A stretch of 36,355 nucleotides of DNA, taken from Actinomycetes bacterium (GTDB lineage: Bacteria > Actinomycetota > Thermoleophilia > Solirubrobacterales > Solirubrobacteraceae). Position 1 is the first letter of the stretch; each line of letters starts with the position of its first letter. The stretch is taken from contig JAEYAL010000153.1 of NCBI GenBank assembly GCA_023404805.1, positions 1 through 36,355 of the forward strand, given 5' to 3'. The notes under the pieces were generated by a model. The model saw only the letters and a program-made list of their open reading frames with translations, made no database searches and had not been told where the DNA came from. The position numbers and the translations under genes are program-made. Below are positions 14,882 through 28,094 of the stretch, piece after piece.

Positions 14882-15166
14882 ATGAGAATCGTCGATTTTC
14901 GGCCTTTCCCGGATGAACCGGGCTTCCGCGAGGCGCTCCTCGAGCTGGCCGACGAAGTCCTTCCCGGTGATCTCGAGCGGGCCCGGCCGACGGCGCCCGC
15001 CCCGGTCGCCGTCGGATTCGCAGACGACCTCACCGACGCGCAGCTGTGCGCGTCGGCGACGCAGGTCAAGCACGACCTGGAGCGCGCGCTCGGCGAAGCC
15101 TTCTCGGTCGAGTTCAGCGTGGGTGGCGAGGCGCCCGCGGCACCTCGAGACGCTCCGCCCCGCTGA
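14882..15166 (+). CDS. Small hypothetical protein
   Basis: The product is 94 residues, beginning MRIVDFRPFPDEPGF. A mixed alpha/beta composition is suggested, with a Pro/Ala-rich tail. There is no signal peptide, metal motif or recognised domain. Third codon positions are GC-rich as in its neighbours, which supports coding. A -10-like TAGTCA lies five bases before the ATG. The 3' end overlaps the convergent fetB gene by 53 bases, so one of the two annotated ends may be too long. I do not recognise the family. Confidence 0.55.
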   Translation: MRIVDFRPFPDEPGFREALLELADEVLPGDLERARPTAPAPVAVGFADDLTDAQLCASATQVKHDLERALGEAFSVEFSVGGEAPAAPRDAPPR

Positions 15167-15890
15167 CGGTCAGCCGGCGGACGATCGCCTCGCTGATCAG
15201 CAGGCCCGCCACGATCTGAACCGCCAGGATCGCAAGCAGGACGACGAGCTGCGCCCGCGCGGCGGTCTCCGGTGTCGCGCCGCCGAGCAGCAGGCCGACG
15301 AACGTGCCTGGGAGGGCGACCATGCCGACGCTGCGGGTCTGGTCGATCGCCGGGACAAGCCCCGTGGTGATCGCCTTGCGGACCAGCGGCGCGACCGCGG
15401 TCCGGACGTCGTCACCGAGGGCCAGGCGGGTCTCGAGCTCGTCGTGGTCGTCGGTGAGCCCTTCGACGAGCCGGCGGCCGGTGAGCGTGGTGGCCGACAT
15501 CGCGCCGCCGATCAGGATCCCGGCCGTCGGGATGACCGCTTCCGGCGTCGCCTCGAACGCGCCGACGGCGAGCAAGATGCCGGTGGCGCTGAGCGCTGGC
15601 AGCCCGATCGCGCCCGCGGCGTAGATCCGCGATCCTGAGACCACGGCGATCCGCCCGCCCGACGTGATCGCCGCGGTGGCGACCATCGCCGCGACAAACA
15701 GGATGGCGAGCGGCGGATGCTCGAAGATCAGCGCGATCAGCAGGCCGACGACACCGAGCTGCACGGTCGCCCGCGCGGCCGCGCGCAGGACGGGCGCCGC
15801 GAGGCCGAGTCTGAGGCGCCACGCCAGGAGAGCGGCGAACAGCGCGAAACCGAGCGCCGCAGCCACCTGCTCCGCGGCGTGGCCGTTCAC
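15114..15890 (-). CDS. fetB: FetB/UPF0014-family ABC transporter permease
   Basis: The product has 258 residues and about seven hydrophobic helices. The family's most conserved block is present from LGDDVRTAVAPLVRKA through GLVPAIDQTRSVGMVALPG to FVGLLLGGATP (roughly residues 158-208). FetAB in E. coli exports iron and helps resist oxidative stress. Homologues have been linked to other substrates, so export of iron is likely but not proven. The start overlaps the fetA stop by four bases. It is the last gene of a three-gene unit. Confidence 0.92.
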   Translation of the reverse strand: MNGHAAEQVAAALGFALFAALLAWRLRLGLAAPVLRAAARATVQLGVVGLLIALIFEHPPLAILFVAAMVATAAITSGGRIAVVSGSRIYAAGAIGLPALSATGILLAVGAFEATPEAVIPTAGILIGGAMSATTLTGRRLVEGLTDDHDELETRLALGDDVRTAVAPLVRKAITTGLVPAIDQTRSVGMVALPGTFVGLLLGGATPETAARAQLVVLLAILAVQIVAGLLISEAIVRRLTVSGAERLEVPRAPRHPR

Positions 15891-16537
15891 CGGACGGCCT
15901 CAGTCGTGCCGTCGAGGTGGACGATGCCGTCGGCGTAGCGCTCCGCGAACGCGCGGTCGTGGATCGCGAGGCACACACCCAGGCCGTCGGCTGCGAGCGC
16001 TCGGAACGTGTCGCCGAGCTGCGTCGCGGTGTCGGCGTCGAGCGCCGCGGTCGGCTCGTCGAGCAGGAGGAACTCGGGCTCGCGGATGATCGCCCGCGCG
16101 ATCGCGGCGCGCGCCTGCTCGCCGCCCGACAGCTCGCTCGCGTCGCGCGACGCGAACTCCGCGGCCAGGCCGGAGGCCGCGAGCGCCGCGGTGACCACGT
16201 CGCCTGCGGGGGCGGGGGAGAGCCCGTACCGGAGGTTGTCGCTGACGGCGCCCTCGAGCATGACTGGCCGCTGGGCGACCAAGCCGACCCGGTGGCGCAG
16301 CTCCCGCGGGGGGATCTCGGTCACGGGGACGCCGCCGAGCGTGATCCTCCCGCGGTCCGGGTCGAGGAGGCGCGTCAGGCAGCGCAGCAGCGTGCTCTTG
16401 CCAGCGCCCGACGGCGCGATCAGCGCGGTGACGCGGCCGCGGTCGATCGCCACGGCCGCGCCTTCAAGCACGGGACGGCCGCCCCGGGAGAGCCACAGAT
16501 CGGTGGCGACGAGTCCCGGTGCGGCCGCTGGGCTCAC
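15887..16537 (-). CDS. fetA: FetA-like ABC transporter ATPase
   Basis: This 216-residue ATPase has all the working motifs. Walker A, APSGAGKST, is at 41-49; the Q-loop is in VAQRP; the signature LSGGEQ is at 136-141. Walker B, LLLDEP, is at 157-162 with catalytic Glu161, and the switch His193 is in AIHD. The first Gly of the usual Walker A is Ala41, which is tolerated in the family. It pairs with the FetB permease immediately downstream to form a half-size exporter. Both ends overlap neighbours by four bases, upstream with the nuclease-like lipoprotein and downstream with fetB. Confidence 0.92.
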   Translation of the reverse strand: MSPAAAPGLVATDLWLSRGGRPVLEGAAVAIDRGRVTALIAPSGAGKSTLLRCLTRLLDPDRGRITLGGVPVTEIPPRELRHRVGLVAQRPVMLEGAVSDNLRYGLSPAPAGDVVTAALAASGLAAEFASRDASELSGGEQARAAIARAIIREPEFLLLDEPTAALDADTATQLGDTFRALAADGLGVCLAIHDRAFAERYADGIVHLDGTTEAVR

Positions 16538-17124
16538 AGCGCCTTGTGGAAATCTCCGCCGCAGACCTCGTGGACGCCGGCGCCCGCGGCCTTGGCGTCA
16601 GCCGCCTGCCGCTTGAACTCCTCGTCGAGCATGATCGGCTTGCCGGTCTGCTCGTAGACCTCCGCCCAGCCGGAGCCGAGCAGCGCGCCCTGCCAGGTGT
16701 TGGCGACCTTGGTGTCGGCGGAGCTCACGTAGGCGAGCATGCGGCCGAACTCGTCGCGCTCGGCCTGCGTCGGGTCGACCGAGACGGTGACCTCGGGGCT
16801 GCGCTTGACGAGCTGGCGCATCGCGCCGCGCGCGAGCGTGCCGCCGCACTCCTTGCTGCCGGTCTTCTTCTTCGACGACTCAGGGGCGTCGATGCCGAGC
16901 AGGCGGACCGTCTCCCGCTTGCCGTCGATCTTGACGACGAGCGTGTCGCCGTCGATGGCCTTCACGGTCTTGGCCGCGACGCCCGGCGGGATCTTGGCGA
17001 ACTTCGGCGTGGTCGGCTTCGCGTCAGCGCCGTCGTCGCCGCCGCACCCGGCGAGGGCGAGCCCGAGGCCGGCCAGCGAAGCCGCAACCGCGGCGGTGGA
17101 GAAGGGACGCGATGACTGAGACAC
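16534..17124 (-). CDS. Thermonuclease (SNase)-like lipoprotein
   Basis: From GTG 17124 the product has 196 residues. A lipoprotein signal ends in the lipobox LALAGC, so the mature protein should be lipid-anchored outside the membrane. The staphylococcal-nuclease fold follows. IDGDTLVV, VRLLGIDAPES (Arg74, Asp79, Glu82) and DEFGRMLAYV (Arg128) supply the metal and catalytic residues, so it is probably an active Ca2+-dependent nuclease. A start at ATG 17163 would add 13 residues before the signal; I prefer 17124 because it gives a normal signal length. It is translationally coupled to fetA by a four-base overlap, an unusual pairing. Confidence 0.85.
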   Translation of the reverse strand: MSQSSRPFSTAAVAASLAGLGLALAGCGGDDGADAKPTTPKFAKIPPGVAAKTVKAIDGDTLVVKIDGKRETVRLLGIDAPESSKKKTGSKECGGTLARGAMRQLVKRSPEVTVSVDPTQAERDEFGRMLAYVSSADTKVANTWQGALLGSGWAEVYEQTGKPIMLDEEFKRQAADAKAAGAGVHEVCGGDFHKAL

Positions 17125-17243
17125 GCGCTGATGATGTCGTGTCACGGGGTCGTTGTGCGCCATGCCTCACGCAGCCGGCCAGGCAGCAGGGTGGCAAGCA
17201 CCACAGTTCGGCGACGGAAAACCCCTGGATTCCCTGCTCCCGC

Positions 17244-17249
17244 TACGCT
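17244..17249 (+). promoter_or_regulatory. -10 element for rnz
   Basis: TACGCT lies six bases before the GTG at 17256, with no Shine-Dalgarno sequence. This is consistent with a leaderless transcript. Confidence 0.4.
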
Positions 17250-17255
17250 CGTGGC

Positions 17256-18323
17256 GTGGACCTCTCGGTGTTCTTCGCGGGCACGGGGGCCTCGTCGCCC
17301 TCTGCCCGCCGCGGGCTCTCCGCCACGCTCATCCGAGCGGGCGGCGACCGCCTGCTCGTGGACTGCGGCGAAGGCACGCAGCGCCAGCTCGTGCGCAGCG
17401 TCGGGCTGCCTGAGATCGACACCGTGCTGCTGACGCACCTGCACGCGGACCACTGGTTCGGGCTGCCAGGCATGCTGAAGACCTTCGACCTGCGTGACCG
17501 CAGCGCCCCGCTTGAGATCTACGGGCCCGCCGGCACCCGCGCGATGCTCGACCGCGTCAGCGCCGTGCACGGCAAGCTCGGCTACCCGGTCGACGTCGAG
17601 GAGCTCGACGTCGATGAGTCGCTGCGCTTCGACGGGTACCGCATCCAGACCTTCGCCACGCGCCACCGCGGCGCGACCCTCGGCTACGTCTTCGTGGAGG
17701 ACGACCGGCCCGGCCGGTTCGACGCCGAGCGCGCCGCCGCCCTCGGGATCGAGCCGGGCCCGGAGTTCGGCCAGCTGCAGCGCGGCGAGACCGTCCGCGG
17801 CGTGGAGCCGTCGCAGGTGATGGGGGAGACGCGCCGCGGGCGGCGGATCGCGTTCACGGGCGACACGCGCCCGAGCGACGCGACGGTGGTGGCCGCGAGC
17901 GGCGCCGACCTGCTGGTCCACGAAGGCACGTTCACCGCCGCAGACCGCGAGCGGGCCGCCGAGACCGCGCACTCGACCGGCGAGCAGGCGGCGCGGGTCG
18001 CTGCGGACGCGGGCGTCAAGCTCCTCGTGATCACGCATGTCGCCGCGCGGGTGCACGGCGGCGAGCTGGAGCGCGAGGCGCAGGCCGTTTTCGCGAACAC
18101 GGTCGTCGCGCGGGACTTCGACGAGGTCGAGCTGCCGCTGCCGGACCGCGGAGACCCCGTCCACCACACGTGGAGCGACCGGCGCCGCGCGCTCGCCGAG
18201 GCCGCCGCGCAGGCCGAGGTCGAAGCCGCAGGGCGGCCCGACGGCGCCGCCGCCGAGCCCGAAAGCGCCGCAGAGCAGGCAGAGCCTGCCGCCGCCGCGG
18301 AGCCGACCCCGGCTGGCACCTAA
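17256..18323 (+). CDS. rnz: Ribonuclease Z (tRNA 3' processing endonuclease)
   Basis: The product has 355 residues in the metallo-beta-lactamase fold. VDLSVFFAGTGASSPS opens the fold, and the zinc motif HLHADH (His61, His63, Asp65, His66) is intact. The later ligands lie in FATRHRG, FTGDTRPSD and VITHVAAR. RNase Z cuts the 3' trailer of tRNA precursors so that CCA can be added, which fits the CCA-less tRNA gene nearby. Members of the short form are about 300-310 residues. The extra 50 residues at the C terminus here are Ala/Glu/Pro-rich and look disordered. GTG 17256 is chosen because the fold begins at once there and a -10 element precedes it. Confidence 0.92.
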   Translation: MDLSVFFAGTGASSPSARRGLSATLIRAGGDRLLVDCGEGTQRQLVRSVGLPEIDTVLLTHLHADHWFGLPGMLKTFDLRDRSAPLEIYGPAGTRAMLDRVSAVHGKLGYPVDVEELDVDESLRFDGYRIQTFATRHRGATLGYVFVEDDRPGRFDAERAAALGIEPGPEFGQLQRGETVRGVEPSQVMGETRRGRRIAFTGDTRPSDATVVAASGADLLVHEGTFTAADRERAAETAHSTGEQAARVAADAGVKLLVITHVAARVHGGELEREAQAVFANTVVARDFDEVELPLPDRGDPVHHTWSDRRRALAEAAAQAEVEAAGRPDGAAAEPESAAEQAEPAAAAEPTPAGT

Positions 18324-18329
18324 TCAGGG

Positions 18330-18353
18330 GGCGGGGCTGGTAGATTCCCCGCC
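18330..18353 (+). terminator. Hairpin between rnz and pyrR
   Basis: GGCGGGG (18330-18336) and CCCCGCC (18347-18353) form a perfect 7-bp stem with a 10-base loop, followed by GTCCTTT. It may terminate rnz. The loop contains TAGATT, so the same bases may also be the pyr -10 box; both cannot be decided from sequence. Confidence 0.45.
18341..18346 (+). promoter_or_regulatory. -10 element of the pyr operon
   Basis: TAGATT would start transcription near 18353, leaving a leader of about 33 bases that consists almost entirely of the PyrR-binding hairpin. No clear -35 box is seen. Confidence 0.4.
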
Positions 18354-18365
18354 GTCCTTTAACCC

Positions 18366-18382
18366 GGTCCTGTGAGGCCAGG
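18366..18382 (+). promoter_or_regulatory. PyrR-binding loop containing the pyrR ribosome-binding site
   Basis: GGTCCTGTGAGGCC matches the PyrR RNA-binding consensus ARUCCNGNGAGGYU at nearly every fixed base. CCTG (18369-18372) pairs with CAGG (18379-18382), presenting TGAGGC in the loop. The GAGG at 18374-18377 is also the only Shine-Dalgarno sequence for the GTG at 18386, eight bases away. PyrR with bound UMP would cover it and block translation, as proposed for mycobacteria. No terminator follows the loop. Confidence 0.82.
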
Positions 18383-18385
18383 AAG

Positions 18386-18939
<554 letters not shown>

Positions 18940-18943
<4 letters not shown>

Positions 18944-19871
18944 AGCACCTGCTGTCGATCGCCGACCTGGAGCGCGACGACGTCGAGCTGGTCCTCGAGC
19001 GCGCCGCCTCGTTCTCCGAGGTCGTCGGCCGCGAGATCAAGAAGGTCCCGGCCCTCCGCGGCCGCACCGTCCTCACGCTCTTCTACGAAGCCTCGACGCG
19101 CACGCGCTCCTCGTTCGAGCTGGCCGCCAAGCGCCTCTCTGCCGACACGGTCAGCTTCTCCGCCGGCGGCTCGTCGGTCGAGAAGGGCGAGTCGCTCAAG
19201 GACACCGTCCTCACGCTGGCCGCCCACTCGCCCGACGCGATCGTCGTCCGCGCGCCGTGGGCCGGGACGCCGCAGCTCGTCTCCCAGTGGACCGACGCGG
19301 CGATCGTCAACGCCGGCGACGGCAAGTGCGAGCACCCCACGCAGGCGCTCCTCGACCTCTTCACGATGCGCCAGAAGCTCGGGCCGGACCTCGAAGGCCG
19401 GTCGGTCTGGATCGTCGGCGACGTCGCCCACTCGCGCGTGGCGCGCTCGCTCATCCGGATCCTCGTGCTCACGGGCGTCCACGTGACCGTCTGCGGCCCG
19501 CCGACGCTGATCCCGCCGGACATCGCCGCCCTCGGCTGCGACGTGACCTACGACATCAGCGGCATCAACGACGCCGACGTCGTCTACACGCTGCGCCTGC
19601 AGCACGAGCGGATGACCGCCGCGGGCCTGCTGCCCAGCCTCGGCGAGTACGCGTCCCGCTTCCAGGTGAACACCGCGCGCCTGTCGCCGAACCAGGTCGT
19701 CATGCACCCTGGCCCGGTCAACCGCGGCGTGGAGATGAGCGGCGAAGTCGTCGACTCGCCCCAGGCTGTCATCACGATGCAGGTCCAGGCCGGCGTGGTC
19801 GTGCGCATGGCGGTGCTCTACGAGCTGCTCGCCGGCGCCCGCGCCGACACCTACGCGAAGGAGCGTGCCGC

Positions 19872-19875
<4 letters not shown>
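18940..19875 (+). CDS. pyrB: Aspartate carbamoyltransferase catalytic chain
   Basis: This 311-residue enzyme joins carbamoyl phosphate and aspartate to form N-carbamoyl-aspartate. The carbamoyl phosphate loop STRTRSSFE is at 52-60, HPTQALLDL lies near 133-141, and the closing HPGPVNRG motif is near 251-258. All are intact. The length is normal for a catalytic chain. No regulatory-chain gene (pyrI) is present, as expected outside enterobacteria and archaea. It overlaps pyrR and pyrC by four bases each, so translation of the series is coupled. It may associate with the dihydroorotase encoded next. Confidence 0.96.
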
Positions 19876-21223
<1,348 letters not shown>

Positions 21224-21224
<1 letters not shown>

Positions 21225-22337
21225 TGACCCCAGACGCGTACCTCCTGCTCGAAGACGGCACCCGCTTCGACGGGCGCGCCGTGGGCGCTCCCGGCTACGT
21301 GACCGGCGAAGTCGTCTTCACCACCGGCATGTCGGGCTACCAGGAGTCGGTCACCGACCCGTCCTTCGCGGGCCAGCTGATCACGTTCACCTACCCGCAC
21401 ATCGGCAACTACGGCGTCTCGCAGGAAGCCATGGAGTCCGACCGGATCTGGGCACGCGGCGTGATCATGCGCGCGGCGACCAACTCCGAGGACGCCCCGA
21501 CGGCCGAGGGCGGCTGGCTCGATTGGCTGCGCGACTGCGAGGTCGTCGCGATCGACGAGCTCGACACCCGCGCGCTGGTCAAGCACCTGCGTGACAAGGG
21601 CTCGATGCGCGGCGGCATCTTCCCGACATCGATCCGCGAGTCCGAGGCCCGCGAGATCATCCACAACGAGCCGTCGATGGCTGGGCAGGACCTCGTCAAG
21701 GAGGTCAGCCCGACCGAGATGAGCGAGCACGGCACCGGCGACGGCCCGCTGATCGCGGCGCTCGACACCGGCATCAAGGGCTCGATCGTGCGCAACTTCG
21801 TCGAGCGCGGCGCGCGCCTGCGCCTCTACCCGGCCCGCACCGATGCCCAGGTGCTGCTCGACTCCGGCGCCGACGCGATCTTCCTCGCCAACGGCCCTGG
21901 CGACCCGGCCGCCCTCGACGACATCGTCGAGACGCTGCGCACGGTCATCGGCAAGAAGCCCACGTTCGGTATCTGCCTGGGCCACCAGCTGATGAGCCGC
22001 GCCGTCGGCCTGGAGACCTTCAAGCTCCCGTTCGGCCACCGCGGCGGCAACCACCCCGTCAAGGACCTGGCCACCGGCCGCGTCGAGATCACCAGCCAGA
22101 ACCACGGCTTCGCCGTCGTCGGCCCGGGCGGGCAGAAGTTCCTCCCGACCAACGAGCCGGTGCGCTGGGAGACCGACTTCGGGACCGCCGAGCTGTCGCA
22201 CCTGAACCTCTACGACCGCACCGTCGAGGGGCTCACACTGCTCGACGTGCCAGGCGGCACGGTCCAGTACCACCCAGAGGCCGGGCCCGGCCCGAACGAC
22301 GCCCTGTACCTCTTCGATCGTTTCCTGGAGCAGATCA

Positions 22338-22351
<14 letters not shown>
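21224..22351 (+). CDS. carA: Carbamoyl-phosphate synthase small (glutaminase) subunit
   Basis: The 375-residue product has the N-terminal CarA domain (GYVTGEVVFTTGMSGYQESV and so on), followed by a class I glutamine amidotransferase. The nucleophile Cys251 sits in FGICLGHQ, and the catalytic pair His350/Glu352 in QYHPEA. It hydrolyses glutamine and channels ammonia to CarB. The length matches the family (about 370-385). The gene starts on the last base of the pyrC stop and runs 14 bases into carB. Confidence 0.97.
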
Positions 22352-25466
<3,115 letters not shown>

Positions 25467-25498
25467 CGGTTGCCGAGGCAGGGGACAGGCGGCGCGCG

Positions 25499-26593
25499 AT
25501 GACCGGCACGGGGCTCTACCCGCGGGTGTCGCGGCTCGCGTTCCGCTTCGTCCCTCCCGAGCGGGCGCACGGGCTGGCCGTGCGCGCGCTGCGGTCTGGG
25601 CTCGTCGCGGTGCGCACCGTCGACGATCCACGGCTCCGCGTCGACGCCCTCGGGCTGCGGTTCCCGAATCCGCTCGGCATGGCCGCGGGGTTCGACAAAA
25701 ACGCCGAGGTGCCGGGGCCGCTGCTGCGGATCGGGTTCGGGTTCGCCGAGATCGGCACCGTGACGCCGCTCGCCCAGCCCGGGAACCCGCAGCCGCGCAT
25801 GTTCCGGCTGCCCGCCGACGACGCCGTCATCAACCGGCTCGGCTTCAACAACGAGGGCCACGGCGCGGCGCTCGCGCGCCTTCAGGCCGCCCAGCTCCGG
25901 GGCGTCGTCGGCGTGAACGTCGGCGCCAACAAGGACGCCGCCGACCGCGTCGCGGATTACGTCGCGGGGATCGAGGCGTTCGCCGAAGTCGCCTCGTACT
26001 TCACCGTGAACGTCTCGTCGCCCAATACGCCCGGACTGCGAGACCTCCAGGCCGCCGACGCGCTCCGTGAGCTGCTGACCCGCTCGCTGGCGGCGCGCGA
26101 CGCAGCAGCGGGCCTCCCCGGCGGACGGCGCGTCCCGGTGCTGCTCAAGCTCGCCCCGGACCTCGACGACGCCAGCCTGGCCGACGCGGTCGCGGTCGCC
26201 GCCGAGACCGGCGTCGACGGGCTGGTGATCTCGAACACCACGCTCTCGCGAGAGGGCCTGTCCGATCCGCAGGCGGCGGAGGCCGGCGGGCTCTCCGGGG
26301 CGCCGCTGTTCGCGGCGTCGACTGCGATGCTCGCCCGCGTGCGCCAGCTGGCCGGCCCGGATCTGACGCTCGTCGGCGTCGGCGGCGTGGCCACCGGCGA
26401 CCAGCTGTTCGAGAAACTCCGGGCGGGCGCGACGCTCGCGCAGCTCTACACGGGCTTCGTCTACGGCGGCCCAGGCACCGCGAGCCGCGTGCTGCGCCAG
26501 CTGCTGGCGCGGATGGACCGCGACGGCGTCCGCTCCGTGCAGGACGTCACGGGGGCGGGCACCGACGCGTGGGCCGCCCGCTGGCCGCACTGA
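25499..26593 (+). CDS. pyrD: Dihydroorotate dehydrogenase (quinone), class 2
   Basis: The product has 364 residues. The N-terminal 45 residues contain the helical segment PPERAHGLAVRAL, typical of membrane-associated class 2 enzymes that pass electrons to quinone. FMN and substrate motifs follow: GMAAGFDKNAE (60-70), NVSSPNTPGLRDLQ (171-184) with Ser174 as the likely base, KLAPDLDD, and GVGGVATGDQLFEKL with YTGFVYGGPG near the end. It oxidises dihydroorotate to orotate. The ATG at 25499 is 32 bases after carB and is the first start consistent with the family. pyrF does not follow. Confidence 0.95.
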   Translation: MTGTGLYPRVSRLAFRFVPPERAHGLAVRALRSGLVAVRTVDDPRLRVDALGLRFPNPLGMAAGFDKNAEVPGPLLRIGFGFAEIGTVTPLAQPGNPQPRMFRLPADDAVINRLGFNNEGHGAALARLQAAQLRGVVGVNVGANKDAADRVADYVAGIEAFAEVASYFTVNVSSPNTPGLRDLQAADALRELLTRSLAARDAAAGLPGGRRVPVLLKLAPDLDDASLADAVAVAAETGVDGLVISNTTLSREGLSDPQAAEAGGLSGAPLFAASTAMLARVRQLAGPDLTLVGVGGVATGDQLFEKLRAGATLAQLYTGFVYGGPGTASRVLRQLLARMDRDGVRSVQDVTGAGTDAWAARWPH

Positions 26594-26681
26594 CCAGGCG
26601 CAAGCCGACGCAGCCACCGCCTGAGCGGCAACGCGACACGCCGGTTGGTGCAAGACCGGTTGCGACCGCGCCGTTTTCGGG

Positions 26682-26714
26682 GCGGGTTGAACCCGCTTCG
26701 GGCGATCGCCCGAA
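26682..26714. terminator. Tandem perfect palindromes, likely end of the pyr operon
   Basis: GCGGGTTGAACCCGC (26682-26696) is followed without a gap by the perfect 18-bp palindrome TTCGGGCGATCGCCCGAA (26697-26714). Two adjoining hairpins about 90 bases after pyrD suit a terminator, though no T-run follows. Confidence 0.5.
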
Positions 26715-26868
26715 ATCAAATTCCGGGGGTTGCCAGATGACATTCCTCACGCTCCGTCATCAGCTGGCCCGATTGGGCCCGACACGGTGTCAACTTTGAG
26801 CTGGCGTGAGGCCGCCGCAGGAGTGGCCGATCAGCGGTCCGACCGACGCAACGATTGTTGTCCCGTGC

Positions 26869-26908
26869 GCAAAACGCCCGCGAATTGGGCGCATTCCGGT
26901 CGTTTTGC
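26869..26908. repeat. Nested inverted repeat
   Basis: GCAAAACG (26869-26876) and CGTTTTGC (26901-26908) are exact inverted copies. Between and partly within them CGCCC (26875-26879) can pair with GGGCG (26887-26891). It could be a folded RNA or a binding site. Confidence 0.45.
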
Positions 26909-26965
26909 AGAAAGTCGCACCCCACGGGAGAGGCGATTCTGATACGGGCTGCGAGACCCGGCTGA

Positions 26966-26986
26966 GCCTCAACTCGAGCTTGAGGC
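26966..26986. repeat. Inverted repeat just upstream of the mihF promoter, operator candidate
   Basis: GCCTCAA and TTGAGGC flank CTCGAGC, making a 21-bp near-perfect palindrome. It ends 30 bases before the -10 box of mihF, a normal place for an operator. Confidence 0.4.
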
Positions 26987-27016
26987 GACTTGTCTGTTCG
27001 GCCCGCGGACGAGGTG

Positions 27017-27022
27017 TATATT
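27017..27022 (+). promoter_or_regulatory. -10 element for mihF
   Basis: TATATT, a strikingly AT-rich hexamer here, lies ten bases before the ATG at 27033. There is no Shine-Dalgarno sequence, so the mRNA is probably leaderless or nearly so. TTGTCT at 26990 is a possible but distant -35 box. Confidence 0.55.
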
Positions 27023-27032
27023 CCGGAGCCGG

Positions 27033-27374
27033 ATGGCACCCGCGACGACGAATTCCCCCCTGAAGCAGGCGACCCCCGAACGGTCCCTTGCGCAACGGAT
27101 GGAGGCCCTTCAGCGGGCCAACGAGATTCGATCGCACCGGGCTCAGCTGAAGCGCGACCTGAAGTCCGGCCGCACCTCGATCGTGCAGCTGCTCGACGCG
27201 CCCCCGGAGTACCTCCTCACGGCGAAGGTCTTCGACATGATCGTGGCCGTCCCGAAGTTCGGCCGCGTGAAGGCGAACCGCGTCCTGCAGCAGTGCCGGA
27301 TCTCGCCGAGCAAGACGATCGGCGGCCTCACCGACCGCCAGCGGGTGGAGCTCGTCGAGCTCCTCCGCCGCTAG
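27033..27374 (+). CDS. mihF: Actinobacterial integration host factor (mIHF)
   Basis: The product has 113 residues. A variable N terminus is followed by a helical stretch (RMEALQRANEIRSHRAQLKRDLKSG) and the DNA-binding helix-two-turn-helix region. The latter has PPEYLLTAKVFDMIVAVPKFG, VKANRVLQQCRISPSKTIGGL and TDRQRVELVELL. These are diagnostic for mIHF, a nucleoid protein found only in actinobacteria. It binds DNA with little sequence specificity and affects chromosome compaction and gene expression. The position next to gmk and rpoZ is the conserved actinobacterial arrangement. Binding to the palindromes upstream (self-control) is possible but not shown. Confidence 0.93.
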   Translation: MAPATTNSPLKQATPERSLAQRMEALQRANEIRSHRAQLKRDLKSGRTSIVQLLDAPPEYLLTAKVFDMIVAVPKFGRVKANRVLQQCRISPSKTIGGLTDRQRVELVELLRR

Positions 27375-27391
27375 CCCCCGGCGTTCGACGC

Positions 27392-27404
27392 ACCAACTGT
27401 TGGT
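27392..27404. repeat. Short palindrome between mihF and gmk
   Basis: ACCAAC, T, GTTGGT is a perfect 13-base palindrome 18 bases after mihF. It could be a weak terminator or an operator upstream of gmk. Confidence 0.3.
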
Positions 27405-27440
27405 TCGGCCACTGCGCCGGGTTCCACGGCGCGCGCTAGC

Positions 27441-27446
27441 TACCAT
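27441..27446 (+). promoter_or_regulatory. -10 element for gmk
   Basis: TACCAT lies six bases before the ATG at 27453; no Shine-Dalgarno sequence is present. Confidence 0.4.
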
Positions 27447-27452
27447 CGGCTG

Positions 27453-28037
27453 ATGGCACGAGTCGTCGTCATCACCGGCCCCTCGGGTGTCGGCAAAGGC
27501 ACGTTGATCCGCCAGCTCAGGGACCGGATCCCGGAGCTCGAACTGTCGGTCTCCGCCACCACGCGCCAGCCGCGGCCAGGTGAGGAGCACGGCAAGGACT
27601 ACTGGTTCCTCACGCGTGAGGAGTTCGAGCAGCGCATCGCTGATGGCGGCTTCGTGGAGCACGCCGAGTACAGCGGCAACCGCTACGGCACCCTGCGGTC
27701 CGACCTCGACCTGCGCGTGGCCGCGGGTCGCCCGGTGCTGCTGGAGATCGAGGTCCAAGGGGCGCGGCAGGTCGCCGAGACCATGCCGGAGGCTCTGCGC
27801 ATCTTCATCGCGCCGCCGTCAGCCGACACGCTGCGGACGCGGCTGGTGGGCCGCGGGACCGACGACCAGGAGCAGATCAACCGGCGCCTGGCCGTCGCGG
27901 AGGACGAGCTTGCCGCCCAGCCGGAGTTTCCCGTGGTCGTCGTCAACGACCGACTCGACGACGCGATCGACGAGCTCACGAGCAAGGTGCGCGCAGGGAT
28001 CGACGCGGCGCGCACCGCCGACTCGAACGCCCGCTGA
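27453..28037 (+). CDS. gmk: Guanylate kinase
   Basis: The 194-residue product has the P-loop GPSGVGKGT at 9-17. The GMP-binding block spans residues 34-52 (SATTR, PRPGE, DYWF), and GxFVEHAEYSGNRYGT is present. It phosphorylates GMP to GDP with ATP. The length is typical (about 190-205). The final residues ARTADSNAR are a variable tail. It is followed by rpoZ as in most actinobacteria, linking nucleotide supply and RNA polymerase. Confidence 0.96.
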   Translation: MARVVVITGPSGVGKGTLIRQLRDRIPELELSVSATTRQPRPGEEHGKDYWFLTREEFEQRIADGGFVEHAEYSGNRYGTLRSDLDLRVAAGRPVLLEIEVQGARQVAETMPEALRIFIAPPSADTLRTRLVGRGTDDQEQINRRLAVAEDELAAQPEFPVVVVNDRLDDAIDELTSKVRAGIDAARTADSNAR

Positions 28038-28094
28038 CGGCCAGCCGTCCTGGACGGCGGGCACGGCCCGTGCGCGAGCCGCGCCCGCGCCCGC

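Larger units (their letters stand above)
26594..27016. other. Palindrome-dense noncoding region between pyrD and mihF
   Basis: No convincing gene lies in this roughly 420-base gap, which is noticeably less GC-rich than the flanks. Besides the elements listed separately, it holds GGCCC, GATT, GGGCC (26766-26779) and the perfect palindrome GACACGGTGTC (26781-26791). It also holds two direct copies of CCGGTTG 15 bases apart (26641-26662). A minus-strand open frame of 107 codons here has atypical composition and no homology I recognise. Confidence 0.6.

Noticed and set aside
26594..27016. Replication origin or parS site
   Set aside because: No DnaA-box cluster, dnaA gene or parS-type palindrome (GTTTCACGTGAAAC) is present.
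26716..27039. A 107-codon minus-strand open frame between pyrD and mihF
   Set aside because: Its composition is random-looking, it lies over palindromes and the mihF promoter, and no family is recognised.
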